From contig OY727103.1 of assembly GCA_963402885.1 (NCBI GenBank), forward strand, positions 4,068,501-4,132,500: 64,000 nucleotides of DNA, written 5' to 3'. The stretch's first letter is position 1; each line of letters begins with the position of its first letter. The stretch comes from Antedon bifida. Taxonomy: Eukaryota; Echinodermata; Crinoidea; Comatulida; Antedonidae. A model generated the notes under the pieces. It was not told the origin of the DNA, searched no databases, and was given only the letters and a program-made list of their open reading frames with translations. This document shows, in pieces, positions 33,851-48,500 of the stretch. The position numbers and the translations under genes were made by a program.

Positions 33851-36502
33851 TCTTGTGAGAATACAGGTCACTCTCCAATTAAAGAGCAGGGTGTCTTTGG
33901 GTGGGCGCGGTGAAAGGGCGTTTGGGGGGGGGGGGTGATAATTTAGTTTATTGCAAAGTTGTCCAAAGATGAGTAGGAGTATTCAAGAAGTTTTCATTCA
34001 TTAGCACCCCTATTAAGAGGAAACTTTTTAATAGGGGTGTCCCCTGAATAGAGGTTGGCCATATACATATATTTCAGTTTATGGCTCCTCTAAGTGCTTC
34101 ACTCTAAATGCAATCTTAATGCTATGGTCACAAGATGTGATTAATTTATGCTGCATGTTGTTTTGTTGGATTGAACAGTTAATTTGACAAGCATTCAATC
34201 AAAGGAATGGAATATGGTCAAAGCCTTCATGAAATGCTGCAGACATTGTTACAGTATATCAACATTAGCACACAAAATTGAAAATGCCATAGAGGTATTA
34301 TACAACTAGAGAGTCAAGTAAGCGACAGCAAAGTGATAAAACAGGGGGAGGGACTCCTCAAAATGACTGCCTTATAGTATATCAACATCATCAGCCTCAT
34401 TGGGTTTTTTTTTTACATTAGTACACAAAATTGAAAATCCCATAGAGGTATTATATAACTAGAGAGTAAACTAAGCCAAGTGATGCAAACAGGGGGGAGG
34501 GACTCCTCAAAATGACTGCCTTATAGTATATCAACATCATCAGCCTCATTGGGTTTTTTTTACATTAGTACACAAAATTGAAAATCCCATAGAGGTATTA
34601 TATAACTAGAGAGTCAACTAAGCCAAGTGATGCAAACAGGGGGAGGAACTCCTCAAAATGAATGCCTTATCTGTAAACAAACACTGTAGCGTACTGTACT
34701 GTAATGGTGCGTGTCTGCGTAGTGGAGTCATCTTCAGGTTTAAACCGGTGTATCAGATCGGATTGGCCGATACGATACAACTTATTCCATGGTCCTTCTC
34801 CACGGTGCAACTTTATTAGAGTTGACACTCTTAACGTAAAACGCAGCTATGGAAATATCTTATTATACACACTAAAAACAGATTGTATAAAATAAACATG
34901 TTTCACGTATGAAATTAATTGATAAAAATATCTAATTAATTAAAATAACCAAAAAAACCCAAATATATTTAAAAGTATGTCTTTATTGGGAAAAAATAGA
35001 AGACTGGATTTGTAAATATGAACTCTATCTCATTTAACTTGTCAAAGGTCAAAGGTGACAACCTTTGTGATGTAAATATCTTTTTCTTAATTTTCATATT
35101 TCTATTTTACAATTTGTACTTTGTGGTCCTTTATATATTTTTCATGACAGTTTCTCTTGTATATTCTTAAATGTGCTGTTTTGTGATTTTTTTCTTGATA
35201 TGCCATTTCCATATTTCATAACAATGATGTGTTTCCGTAACAGTTCTACATGTGTGCTTTTCAACAGGTAATTCTTGAGAGCCATCTACACAAATAATTT
35301 ATCGTAACTAGACAGTTGCAGTCCCAGCATTTAGGGAGGAGGGAGGGACAAATACTTCATATGGTGAATGTCAACGTTCACAATTTTGCACACTATTTTT
35401 GCTAGCTTTCAAAGCAGGGAGGGTGTGTTCCTTTTTAATTCACCCTGTAAGCAACAATCGCCAAGGTGTGATGGTTGGCTCTAGTCAAGTAATTGGAATA
35501 AGATTAGGTACACAGTTTTTGTGTAAATTCTTAATTTTTTAAATCCAGATTTAATGAATTTGTAAGTAAGTAGTAAAACAATTTTATATTTTTGTGAAAG
35601 AATGTTTTACACAAAAATAATGTTGTACATTTTATTTGTCTTACTTTTTCTTGTCTAATATTTTGATTAATACTATTAAGAATTGTGCTTTTCTCTTTTA
35701 TGTTCGAGTACAGTATGCAATAAATTCTTTTGCCACCCGCATTTATAAATTTAACTTGATTGTAGTGTTTTGAATATCTGTGTCACCTCATGTTTGTTTC
35801 CACAATGTTTTCCATTCTAGATGACAGGCCTTAAAAAATATGTTTGGCTTTAAGTTTGGTGTTGTTCTCACGCTTTGTTCATACCAAAGAAAATTGTAAG
35901 ACAGCTTCGATGCCTGTCCTCATGAGGGAGGATTTAGAAATTGTATACATGTAGAGTAGCTCATACCACATTCTACGAACATCTTTGACCTCTATGTGAC
36001 CTGAACATGTGTGAACGCTTGTTGATTGAGAACTTTGTCTAAAAACACATTTTTCGTGAAAATCACTGTTCTAACAGCATATATGTATTTTGCGGAAGAT
36101 GCATTAGCCCAGACTTATTGGCTACGTTTAGGAGGAAATAGACTGCAAATGCTTAGCTTCGGTAATACAGCTCCAGATACATCCTGCCATATGCGTGCAT
36201 TATTCCATGGGAAACCATTGGTGTTTATGAAAAAATTGGTGATGGCTCACTTTTCTGTTATATATTCTTTGGTTATAGCAGAAAGAGCAAAGTTGGGAAA
36301 GGGAATATAATTGGACGTAGCTGTGAAGGCATTGTTGAGCTGCAATGGGGCTGCAATGAGCAGCTCTTATTTTTGTAATGGAAGTAGATCTTATTGATAT
36401 GAGGTCTTTGCTTGCTTTTATGCCATGATTTCTTCTGCCTTTTCAAACAGCTTCAAAACCTTCATAAAAAACTTTTGACCTATGAACCTTACTGTCACAT
36501 GA
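33851..36502. other. Intergenic region between two convergent genes
   Basis: Lies between the stop codon of the ankyrin/SOCS-box gene (+) and that of PUS7 (-), so it holds both 3' untranslated regions. AATAAA on the plus strand occurs near 34,888 and 35,719. A 12-base G run lies near 33,926, and a TTAATAGG-type repeat fragment at 33,985-34,075. Open frames at 34,704 and 36,026 show no domain and no flanking splice structure. Confidence 0.55.
34260..34672. repeat. ~150-bp tandem repeat, three copies
   Basis: The landmark ACACAAAATTGAAAAT recurs near 34,270, 34,423 and 34,570 (periods about 153 and 147). Each copy continues CCATAGAGGTATTAT, CTAGAGAGT, AAACAGGGGGAGG, CTCCTCAAAATGA. Copies 2 and 3 are nearly identical; copy 1 is more diverged. 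Confidence 0.88.
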
Positions 36503-39500
36503 TCAGTAATTAGTTATGCTTGACTGGAAACTGGCAGATGTGTCCATCTTGGTCACCTCTCTGACTGCCATTGTTGCGTAGGAAGACGGTGGTAAGGAAA
36601 ACTCCATTTTGAGCGCTTTCAACTTTCCATCTACACACAGTAAAAAAAAAGTACTATTTTACCTTTTATTACTACTATTATATGAAACAAATCTATTTAA
36701 AACAACCAGATTATTAAATATAAATATACATACATATATTACCCGGGTAAGATTGTGATCTACCCAACAAAGTTAGCAATAATTGGTCCATGATGTCAAC
36801 ATACCCGGGTAAAAAAACTAATCCCAAACAGGCCCTTAGAGATAATGGTTGCATCATTACAAATGTCACATTCACCTACCTGTAACAGACTGTGGGGGCG
36901 CTTTTCCTTCGAATACTTCTAAATCTGATTGAGTCAGTGGTAAAAGACTATCATTATACTTCAAAATTGACCTGAAATCAAAGAAATAATTAATTAATTT
37001 AGAAATATTTAATATTTGTATTAGCTGGTTTCATAAAAAAATATGATATAATATAAATATTATAAATTGAATATGGTATATAACAACTATGAACACTGCA
37101 TCCATATGTACGAAATGCACAGAGTTTGCAAACACTATGGCATGCTAACACCCACAATCTAAAAAGATCTCAAGTGTAACTATTTTTATTTACTTAATTA
37201 TATAACGACATACAATTTCATTTCATCTTGCACGTATACCATGATTAAATGTTAACTAGTTTAAAAAAACTGTTGTCACTTTTCCCACGGGAGGACCCCT
37301 CAGTTGTCACGCTTGTTCCCTTTTCCACCTGGGAATCATAATGTCATTATGTTTAATGTCTTTATTTACTAAAATGTTGAACTTAAGCCAGAGAGAGTTG
37401 ACCTTGACTTTCAATTTCTGATGCAAGATGCAAGAAAGTTTGCTTGTATAAAGCTGTAGATGTTTTAAAATAATTTTTCGCAAAATATTCATGGTATGTC
37501 GACAACTCAACTCAACTGACTGCACAGTCGAAATAAGCATAGTCGAGTTGTGCATGTTCCAAATGAAAGGAAATAAAAACAACTTTGAATCGTCATCCAC
37601 GGTATGGGTAACCACGACTAGTTACAATAATTTCCATGTTGACATAAAGCGCCCACACTGGATCGTTTCAGTTCCGCATAAGCGCTCTTGTGAAACTAAT
37701 TCCTTTTAGTTGTTGAGTTGCATTCCAGGTTGACGTCATAAACAGTATGACATTGATTTAGCGCACATTGCAACACTGAAGAATTTTTAGACTTATAATA
37801 GTCTGCATAAATCACACACTCACATTCTATCAAATGCTGAACATTAACTTGTGCAAGTAATCATTTTTTTAACGCAATTATTCCATTTATCATGTAATTA
37901 CCTTCACTGGCCGTGAACATATTAAACTGTGATTTGTATTAATAGTGACAAATGTACACGATACTTTTGGAAAGTAATGTTCATGATGTGACTAAGGCTT
38001 TTATTTAAGCTCTTGGTTTAGAATTTAACACGTTTTGACGCTAACAAACCGGAGATTAAAAAAGAATATTAGCAGCATAAGGGTAGCTGGCTCATTTGAG
38101 TTTCAGCAATTTATTTTGCTTTAAAGTTGCATTGCCCAGCGTATATCAGCTCTATGTTCTAATGTGTTTTACAACACCTAAATTAATTACATGTGAAAAT
38201 ACAATTTCATCTTTCACATCATGAAATTATTTGTACCATTGCACTCATAAGCATTCATTATTTTATTGTATTGAGAAGGTAACACAGGCTTTGAGCCATA
38301 GGGATTTATTTCCCTTTTTCCTGCCAACTTACATTGTGGCATTTTTTGTTGTTTTGTATGTTTTTAGCAATAAAGAATAAGAATTGACGATGATAGGAAG
38401 AACAAAATAAAGGCCAATGGTACACTGAAACCTACTTGAAAAGTGAGGATGAGAAAATCTGTGAGAATGAGAAAAAGCTACCCTAATATAATACATCCTC
38501 TTTGTTGACTTACCAGTTAACATTAGATGGTTTCACGATTATTTTGCGGTAAGCACCGGGCAGAGAATACTCTCTGGAAAAAAGAACAAATTAATTATGA
38601 TGAGTTTGGGATTTGAACCAAACAGCTTAGGATAGGTAAGCAAGCTTCAGTTCAAATATTAGGAATACCACTTACTTCACTTCATGCTTGAGACTTTGTA
38701 AGGTGACTCCATCTTCTTCCATCATAGCCTTGTATTGGTCTCCAACTGTCAAATTATACACAAAAAAAACAAACATTAATTTCTCAATATACTATTTCAT
38801 AGACTAAATATTAAAGATATAGTGTCGACTGAAAAAATAATTTTCATTGTTTTATGTTTGTTTTATTTCTATGGAAGTGAACAAAATATATTCAAATTTG
38901 ATCAATATTAATAAAAAAACGTTTTTGCGGGACAATAAATATGAAATATTAAAAATTGATGTATTGTAGAATGTTTCTCCAAATTTATATTTTGAATACA
39001 TTAGTTTATCATAGAAATAATTGACAAACATCCATGTAACTTAATTGATTCTATAGTTTCTTTAGTTGCTAATTGCATTGCCTTACTTGAATGGGTAGGA
39101 TATATTATATTATATCCTGGCTGAGGTAGCACAATATCCTCTATTTTCAACTCATTGAGGTCACTATCAGTCACAACATAAGCATTCTTGTTAGAGTCAC
39201 CATCTAAAGATAAAAGGTAAAGGTATTTATTCTGGTCCTCAAGCTTAGCTGGAAACTGAGGAAATTCAGATTAGGCCCTTTATGGACCCACGGCAGCCAG
39301 CATGCAGCGCCTACCAGATCAGTGGAGAGGCGATCCCCTACTCTTTTTTTAATAGTATACCAAGTTCTTTATACTATATGTACACAGGACGCCTTTACAT
39401 TCCATCAATACAATTGATATTTTAATTACACATCCAAAAGTGTGTTCAAATAACTAACACATTAGCACACCTCTGTCTACATATCGCTATCAAACTATTT

Positions 39501-42500
39501 TGACAAAAAAAGTGTGATATACCCAAATATGGTAGTGATATGTCATCATCATGTCCATATATGGGCACATCACACTTTTTTATCAAATAAAGTTTGATAG
39601 TGTAGACAGAGCTTTATAGATGTCCCTGGATAAGGGTTTGCCATATTACGCTAGTTTGTTTCACCCGTTTTGCGTACCATTTGCCTTTAAAGCAAGATCT
39701 CCAACCACTGGTTTCAAGCCATATTCTTGTATGCGTTTGGTTGCCATTGCATTCCATATCTTACTCTGATAGCTGTGTACGTACATCATTCTTGTGGTGC
39801 GAGGAATCTGCAAAAACAAAAAATTGAATGAAGTATTTGTTTTATTCTTTTTGAAGACAAACTTTGATTTCTAATATAATGTTACTCTTCCAAGCAGAAT
39901 GAAAGGAACTATAAATGATACATACAAACAATTGGAATTGCAAAAGACAGAAAATTCTTTCTTTTTGAGAAGACATGAAATGGGATTACAGTGGAACCCC
40001 TGTTAGGACAGCTTTGGGACACAAGAAAGGATGTCCCTTTAATATGCATGTTCCTTGAATAGGGGTTGGCTATAGGGTTTAAAAAAAATTAAAACTTACA
40101 TAGGATAGTGCATAAATAGGATTGTCAGAGTTCTTTAAAATACCCAGTAGAAGCTCTTTCTCAGCTGAATGTCGTTTGTTGCTAGGCAACATCTCCAAGG
40201 TACTCCTTGCATCTTTTGTCTGCTTCCAATTTACCCGCCATCTATCTCTTTCATCTTCTAAAAGATAATAATTTAATAAAATAAAATTACTACTTACAAT
40301 GGGGTGTTGTCAATGGTATCCAGTTGTCAATACAAAGAGGTTAACATGATGTCAAGTGGTCAATTTGAGAAAAACTCTCAAGAGAATAATCTAATAGAGT
40401 AGAACTCCTATTAAGGGGACACTTTTGGGACCCATATCCAGTTAATAAGTGTGTCCCCTAAAAAGGAGTTTTCTCTGAATAGGAGATTTATTTCACAGGA
40501 AAGTGTCCCTTTAGTAGGGATGTCCTCGGAATATGGGTGGCCAAAAGGAGAGGTTCTACTATATTAAGTATGTTGATTACCTTCACTTCGAGGCTTTAGT
40601 ATGAGGTCAATGACCTCATTCCACTGGCGCAAAAGTATAGCTCTGAGGAAAAAAAAAATTGGATGGTTAGTATTACACATTATAGCTGATTCTCGGTATT
40701 GTACCTACAACTGTCCAATATCATAGGCAAATTCTGTAATACAGTGACACATATGTATCACATGTTACACTTAACGTTACGCTTAACATAGCCATAATGT
40801 GAATACAGGTGTCACATGTGATATATATGTGACACTGTATTATAGCATTTGCTAATAATACTGGACAAATAATGCCATATGTGGAGATACAGTTAAAAGA
40901 ATCGGGTCACAATAATATTTACGCATTGTTTTACAACATCTGTGGTCTAATTGCCATTAACACTTCCTTGTCTGTACGACCGTCAAGATCAAATCCTGCT
41001 AGATACTTCAACAATAGCAGCATTTTTAATAATTTGACATGTTAGGCTCTAGTTATTAATTGGTACCAGGAACGCAAATTTGACCCCCTAATAGGCATTT
41101 CCAGGTGGCAGCAGGCAGTTAATCTACATATCCAATACTAGATTCCACATTTAACAGATGACCTCATTCAATTTCCGGTTTAATCATCATAGACGGTTTT
41201 GAATCGAGGCATGCATTTGTCATAAAATAATTAATGTTATGACACATCATAGGATGTAACAATCCAGGCAACACATGATACTGTTACATACATTTATAAA
41301 AATGATTTATTTATCTGTATATTCAAGCTAAAACTTGTGCAGATCCTGAGGAATGGTATCCCCAACCCCCATCCCAATATTCAAATTTAATTGGCACGTG
41401 TGTCTGTGCATAAATTAACTCCAAACCGCCTGGTAATGCTGAAATTTAAAAATTCTCCAAATGAGATTCAGACCCAGAATCTTATCCTTAATATGCAGGC
41501 AACCTACCATTAAACCACTGAGGCTTTCATGGTATGGTTCAAATTTAATTTGATAGTGAATCTTTAGCGTAACGCCTATCCTCAATTGTAAGCACGAGAT
41601 ACAGAGGGTAAATTGGTACGCCCCTATCTTATAGCACATAGATTCACAAGGAGGAATCTCCGCAGAGATACTTTATAATATATAAATTTGCAGGAATAAC
41701 TACTACTACATTTAATTAAGTCAACAGCTGTATAACATGTTTCACACAATCGTTAATGAATGTTAAACCATTTTAGAACATTCATACAGTGAGTGCCAAT
41801 TACTCAAGCATATATAATTTTTATTGACATCTGAGTCTTACTTAATTATTCCAACAGTGTTATAAATTTCCTTTTAATGATCTAAAAGCGTCTGTAGGTC
41901 AAGGTTGAATGACACGAATGAATACAACATGATACATTATGTTCGGTTCTCTAGTAACATTTTAAACCGCTGACATTTCTAATCTATATAGAGATTTCTA
42001 CCAAAAACCTTAAATTGTGGTAGACCCTTTTGACACCCCTGTTAAGGGGACTTCCAATACTGTATATTTTCACAACAGAGAACACCTATTTGTAATAAGG
42101 TTACACCTGTTCAGGGACACCCCTATCATGGAGCCACTTTCCTGGGAATCGAATGAATAGAGGACAATATACAATACTGCATATTTTAATTAACAATACA
42201 GAACACCTCTGTTGTAATAAGGTTACACTTTCAACCTATCCAGAATAATTAATTGGGTACGTTGGTTCCTATAAGTGGACACTTTCGGCACCCAACAATG
42301 CGTCCCTTTAACAGGGGCCTCCTCTAATAGGGATACAGTGTTAAAACAAATATTGCCTTTTGTTCATTTCATGTCAAGGCATCTGATTAATTAAAGGTAC
42401 GTGTCTTCTGAATAGGGATGTCCCGAAGGAGGGCTATAGGGTTAAAACCAAATAGTGACTTTTTCTTTGTTCATTTCATGTGAAGGTGTCTGATTAAATA

Positions 42501-45500
42501 AGGTTGTCCTCTGGATAGGGATGTCCCGAAGAAGGGTTTCTACTGTAATGTAAACAACATGTAAAAGATTTTTCAATATTAGAAGGAACAGAAATTTCTA
42601 GAAGTAGAATATGAATCTGACTTTCATGTTTGAAATTTAAATGTGAATAATTTCACATGATTTAATCCTGAAGTGATTCATCAATTTGACAAGAAACATG
42701 AATTAAAAAAAAACATATGTTGCTTTTACTTTTAGTTTTCAACTACATTTTTTTAATCACATTTTCATTACATACAGCTAGTGGATGGGTTTTTTCTTAA
42801 AGAAAGAGAGGGGTGGGAATGCCTCTAGGCCCCAGCGGATGTACTCAAACTTAACTTGAAGAAACCTTTACACTACTATTTTATCAGTGGTTAACACATG
42901 AGACATAGACCACTGGTTTAGCACTCCAACGCTGGGTACAATTGCAGTGGGCTGCTCATTCTCTGAGGCCCCTGGGTTTAGCCAGTGAGCACTCATAGCC
43001 GTTTATGTCAGTACCACGATAATGCTTAGGTACAGAGGCTCAAGTGTATCTATATAAGGCACAGTCAAATATATAAAACCTATCCTATGGCTTATAACAA
43101 AAAAACAAGGAGCCATCGTTTACCTTCCAACCTGGTGTGTAGCAATTAGTGAGTTACCAAACCGCTGCATGCCAAAATAGTTGATAAAACCAACATCTCG
43201 AAGGGAACACATGGCACTGTTCATAGCTCCATCCTCTCCAGTCACATTTCTAACAGTAAAATACAAATGCAGACATTTTATTCAGGAGTATAAATGGGAA
43301 CATGTACATATTTTTAATACTATAAGAACACATTTTTAAATTTCATTCTTTATTATTATTTCTTAATTAAATAATTTGAAACAGGTTTTCTTTCAATAGG
43401 ATGTAAGTAAACCTTTACAAGGCAATGACGATATCCTCAAACCAACACCTTTCTTTATTTCAAAAATTTGTTGAAAAACCATTAAAAGTGTAAAAAGCTC
43501 TATATTTTGTTTAGTAGATGATGAGTAAAGATGACATTAAGGTTGTAGAATGTCTCATCTGTATCTTATTATACAGATTGAGTATTTAAACTAATACCAT
43601 GTCTATCAAATTATAATCCATTCTCTAAATTATTAATTTTACACAACAGGTGATGATGAGGGTGAGGTGACGCATTATGAAACACAGAATGATTGGTTTA
43701 CTGGGATGGTTCTCATTGTGATGATAGCCTCTGAAAGCACAGCATATGGAAAAATAGGTGCCTAAACATAAAATAATATGTATTTAGTCAACACATATTT
43801 ACAATAACCTGAAAAATTAAATATCGACATAGGCAGACCTCAGCACCAAACCCGAAAACATGATCCCTACTCTTTTCCAATTTGTTAAAATTACTTAAGT
43901 ATATTTCCCTGACAGAAATATCAACTTAAAGTCTCAACTAAATGACGAAGGAACCAATAAGAATAAAGGTCACAGAAAGGTCATGTGTTCATCTCACTCA
44001 CTATGTATAACATTGAAAAAGTATGTTCAAATCAATGACTGTGTTTCCCACGGTTATTTTCCTGTCGACCAATCAATCGCAGCAGATTTTCATCAGAGAT
44101 AGTCTGAGAATAATCTCCCTAGAGAACTAAATTTTTGTCCATAGCTCTTTAAACCAAGAAAATCCGCTATGTACGTTCACACTTTAAAGTGTAGTCAACG
44201 TCTGACCCGATTAACCTGAACCAGTCTGAAAGCGATTCATGTTGAAATGAGTCAATCATGAATGGATCATCCTGTGAATAATGATTTGACGTTTGAAAAC
44301 GCTTCAAATAAAATGAAATACTCCGCAGGCATCCTGTTTGAGAGATGTATAAACTTATCTCTGTAATCGTCTAATTAAGGGATCTCTCTGTCCCTGAAAC
44401 CATTTGATTTATATATCACTTTGACAATTTGCGGGAAAAAAAACATACAAGCATGAACAATGCTGGAATAAGTAATGAAACTTTATATTAAAATAGAAAA
44501 CTAATTTCCAATTGGTAATTCTGTAAGGATGATAATGCTATGCAATATTATCATTAGCAATGTCACTGTGTTTATGAGAATGTCATTGTGTAATATTGCA
44601 ACTAATACTGTCACTGTGAAATTATATTGTCATTAACAATGTCACTTGGTATGATAGTAACTAACAATGCCACTGGTCAATGATTTTGTCACTAACATAC
44701 AATGTCATTATGGTAGTTGTCACTATAATGTCACTGTGCAGTGACATTATCCCTAACAATGTCATTGTCATAGTTTAGCCAATCAGAAAGCTATGCTCCT
44801 GACCTGGTTTTTAAAGCTCTTGACCATTCAGAAGATAATTTGATTATAATACATATAATTTAAATATATATACAGTATATCTTTTATCAACTTTATACAC
44901 ATACTCGCACGCATTCCTAATCTATAAAACAGTATAAAAAATAAGTTTTCAATTACACAATTTTGTATTAAATATACACAGTGTGTAAAAAAAAACTAAA
45001 AATCATTAACAATATGGAAATGGATGGAGTACAAACTTAGGCCCTGTCTAGTTAGACAAAAAAAAGTGTGATGTGTCCAAATATAGTATTGATATGCCCT
45101 AATATGGTAGTGACATGACATCATCATGTCCATATATGGGCAAATCATATTTTTTTGTCACATAAAGTTTGATAGTGTAGACAGTGCTTTTATACATAGA
45201 CACTATTTATGGTCCTTTCACCTTTGAAATATCAAACTTATTCTTTAATATAATTTTAACCCAATAAAATCATACTAAAATACCATTTCAATAAATAAAT
45301 AATTTAATTTTAATATTTCTAAAAAATCAGATGAAAATTTATAATATTGAAAAATGAAAGGAATTTCAAAAATGAAAGTAAAACTGAAATATTCAAATTA
45401 CAAAGGGGAAAATATTAATGAACATTTCGGATTATGGTCAATTATGTACTTTATATCTACATCTTACATCGATGTTAAGAACAAGACTGTGGATGAAGCG

Positions 45501-48500
45501 GATAGTTGGGGGTGGGGTTGATAATGACGCAAGGGGAAAGTTTACAAATCTTGCAACAGATTGGTTAATTAATTAATTATTTAATTAATTAATTACATGT
45601 AAAAATTCATTGATTGGCTAATTCAATTAATATATCTTTTCCCTCTCAATATAACACAAAATTATTTTATACTATAGAAGTATTAGTATAACATATATAA
45701 TCAAGTTTGATCTGAGGGTATAAGTACGAAACTTGGAAAACATTAGAGAGGTGGGATTACACTCAGATTATTAAAATAGATTTACCTATGTCTTGTGTCA
45801 ATATTTAGCCTAAAAATTGACATTATACTGGAGTATGGAATTATATTTGTACGTACTTTGATATGGTATTGTAGTACACGCAAATATTTGTCAGTTGAGG
45901 CACTCTTGTAAAAAATACAAAAACATTTAACTTCAAAATGTTTAATTCAATGGAGGGAAACAATTTTTTTAAAATTTACAATGGTTGTATGGAGTACATA
46001 TTGTCTGTTTGAAACGATCAGAAATATATAGTTACTATCCTTGAACCTCATGTATGCGATTTGGCAGGCTTTACAACTTACATGGCCAATTTTAAATGGC
46101 CAATTGGATCACTCATACTAAAGCCTAAAACATAATATTTTTGTTTAGTCACATAGTATACTTATTGCTACTACGTTTATGAAAAAAATGTAAAATCATT
46201 TTAATGTTTTACGGTAAATCTAAAAACTCTCAAGATCCGGTTCAGAGAAGAATGCCTTATCCAATGAACCCTAAATTTGTTTCAACTGATTCAATTTTGA
46301 CAAAAAAATGGGAAGGAAATCGGAGCAATCATGCGATAATTCAATATTGAGCCCACACAAGCTGTCATCTGTGAAAGCTAGTACCAGGGTGTTAAATTGT
46401 TGAAACTATTAATATTATTTTGTATAGAAAAAATGACATGAAAAAAGAGGCAAGAAAATTGATACATGATTTCATTGACAATGGTAGTTTGTTGGATATA
46501 TGGTAAAAAAGGTGTGGCAAGTAGGTATTCAGGGGGTCAAGATTAGCCTTTTGACTCTTAATGATGACCCACAGCCCCCTTCTAAAAAATGTTGCGCCCC
46601 TGAAAATACCTTTTACTAGTTTCAATCATCATATACCATAACATAATTGGAAAAAGGAAAACGAATAGTAAATAGAAAATTGAACGACCATGGAAATGAT
46701 TAAAGCAAGATGTAAATATATATGATTTTGGAAAAATATAGTAGGACCACTCGCAGATGTATAGTGTGGATTGACACTTCTGAATGCAGGTATAGTTTTC
46801 AAAATTGTTTAAAACTTCATTAAAAACTCCATTTCTAAAAATAGATGACGTGATAGCACCTGTATTAGTTCAAGATGTTTTAAATAATCATCAATCGCTG
46901 AATGAATTACTGCAACATTTGTGCGATTGGATTATTTCTGTACCAGTCACATACTCACCTTAAAACAACTATAAAATGGTTGCCAGAAAGATCACCCAAG
47001 GACAGCGGTGTCTTGACGTAACTGATGAAACAGAAATGACAGATAGTATGAATTAATTTTGAACAATTATTATATTATAAAAGTTCAAACATGAATGAAG
47101 AACTGCTGTATATGTTAGCATGAATGTACAGACTTGTTTTAGATGCCTATTATAAAGCTGTCTAAACTAGTTTGACAAAAAATGTATGATGTGCCTAAAT
47201 ATGTTATTGACATGCCCAAATATGGTAGTGATATGACATCATCGTGTCCATATATGGGCACATCACATTTTGTTGTCACATTACAGCTTGACTTAAGAAT
47301 ACAATATATTATATTGTATAAACGAGGGGTTTTAAACACTCAGGTACACCCCTACAAATAAAATCTATCAAGTAAATAGGAATTAGATTACAGGTGGCAC
47401 CCGAGAACAAACATACAAATGAGAAACATTTTTTTTCCTTGTTTTTTATTCTAAAATAAATTGAATGACTCAAGAAAGATCAGGAAACTATTTATGCTCA
47501 GTAGTTTATCTTCGTGATACGATCTAGGGTGGAGTTTACAGGAATTATACATTAATAACATTGACAACATTGACAATGCAGAATTCTTGGCAAAACATGG
47601 ATATCAATTAATTTTAGTGATAAAATCTAGGGTGGGGTTAATAGGATAAGATAGGCTTTACACATTAAACACTGACAATAAAATGCAAGGATTTGGGCAA
47701 ACATTTGATTGAGGAAATAGCTTCTGGACAATAGGATTATCTTGGGTGGGGTGTTTTGGCAAAATCTGTTGATATCAATATGTTTGAGGTGATGGTATGG
47801 AAATAGATTTGGTGATTTAGGGTGGGGTGATATGCAATAATCTAAAGCTCTGTCTACACTATCAAAGTTTGATGTGCCCAAATATGGCAGTGATATACCT
47901 AAATATGGGAGTGATATGACATTATCATGTCCATAAATGGGCACATCACATTTTTGTTGTCACATAAAGTTTGATAGTGTAGACAGAGCTTAACACATTG
48001 TTAAAAATGCAAATTTATGATGGGGTTTTGGCAAAATATTTTGATATTAATATGATTGAGGTCATGACATGGAAATAGATTTAGTGATGAGATCAGGGTG
48101 GGGTCAACACAGTGATAACGAGGAGAAATCAGTAGACTAATTCCTCCATGTTGATAACAATGCAAATTTATGAAAGATTCTTGGCAAAAACTTTTGATAT
48201 TAATATAATTAAGGTCATGATATGGCAATAAATTGTGAAAGTGATGGTGTGTTTGAAATGATGTATTCTTTCCTATCACAATTAACATAATTATAATTGA
48301 TTTTTAGAAAAGTGTGAATAAGTGATGATAAGCACTCACCTGAAGTTTCCTAACTTAATACCACGAAGAACTTTATTCAACTGGCTAAGTCTTGTAGCAA
48401 ACACCCTGTAAAATACACATAGAACAAATGATTTTTAAAAACAAACAATAACTTTTATATTCCTTCTTATACTGGAAATGGAAGGAGGTAGCTGTCTTTT

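Larger units (their letters stand above)
40906..43123. other. PUS7 intron with repeat fragments
   Basis: No exon is seen. Contents include the TTAATAGGG-type fragments at 42,025-42,545 and a SINE-like stretch at 42,880-43,030. The minus-strand open frame at 41,415-41,639 has no domain. Confidence 0.5.
43250..46958. other. PUS7 intron
   Basis: Apart from the MITE at 45,041 and the degenerate GTCACTGTG repeats at 44,515-44,790, this is unique AT-rich sequence. A short TTAATTAA run lies at about 45,566-45,597. No exon signal is recognised. Confidence 0.5.
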
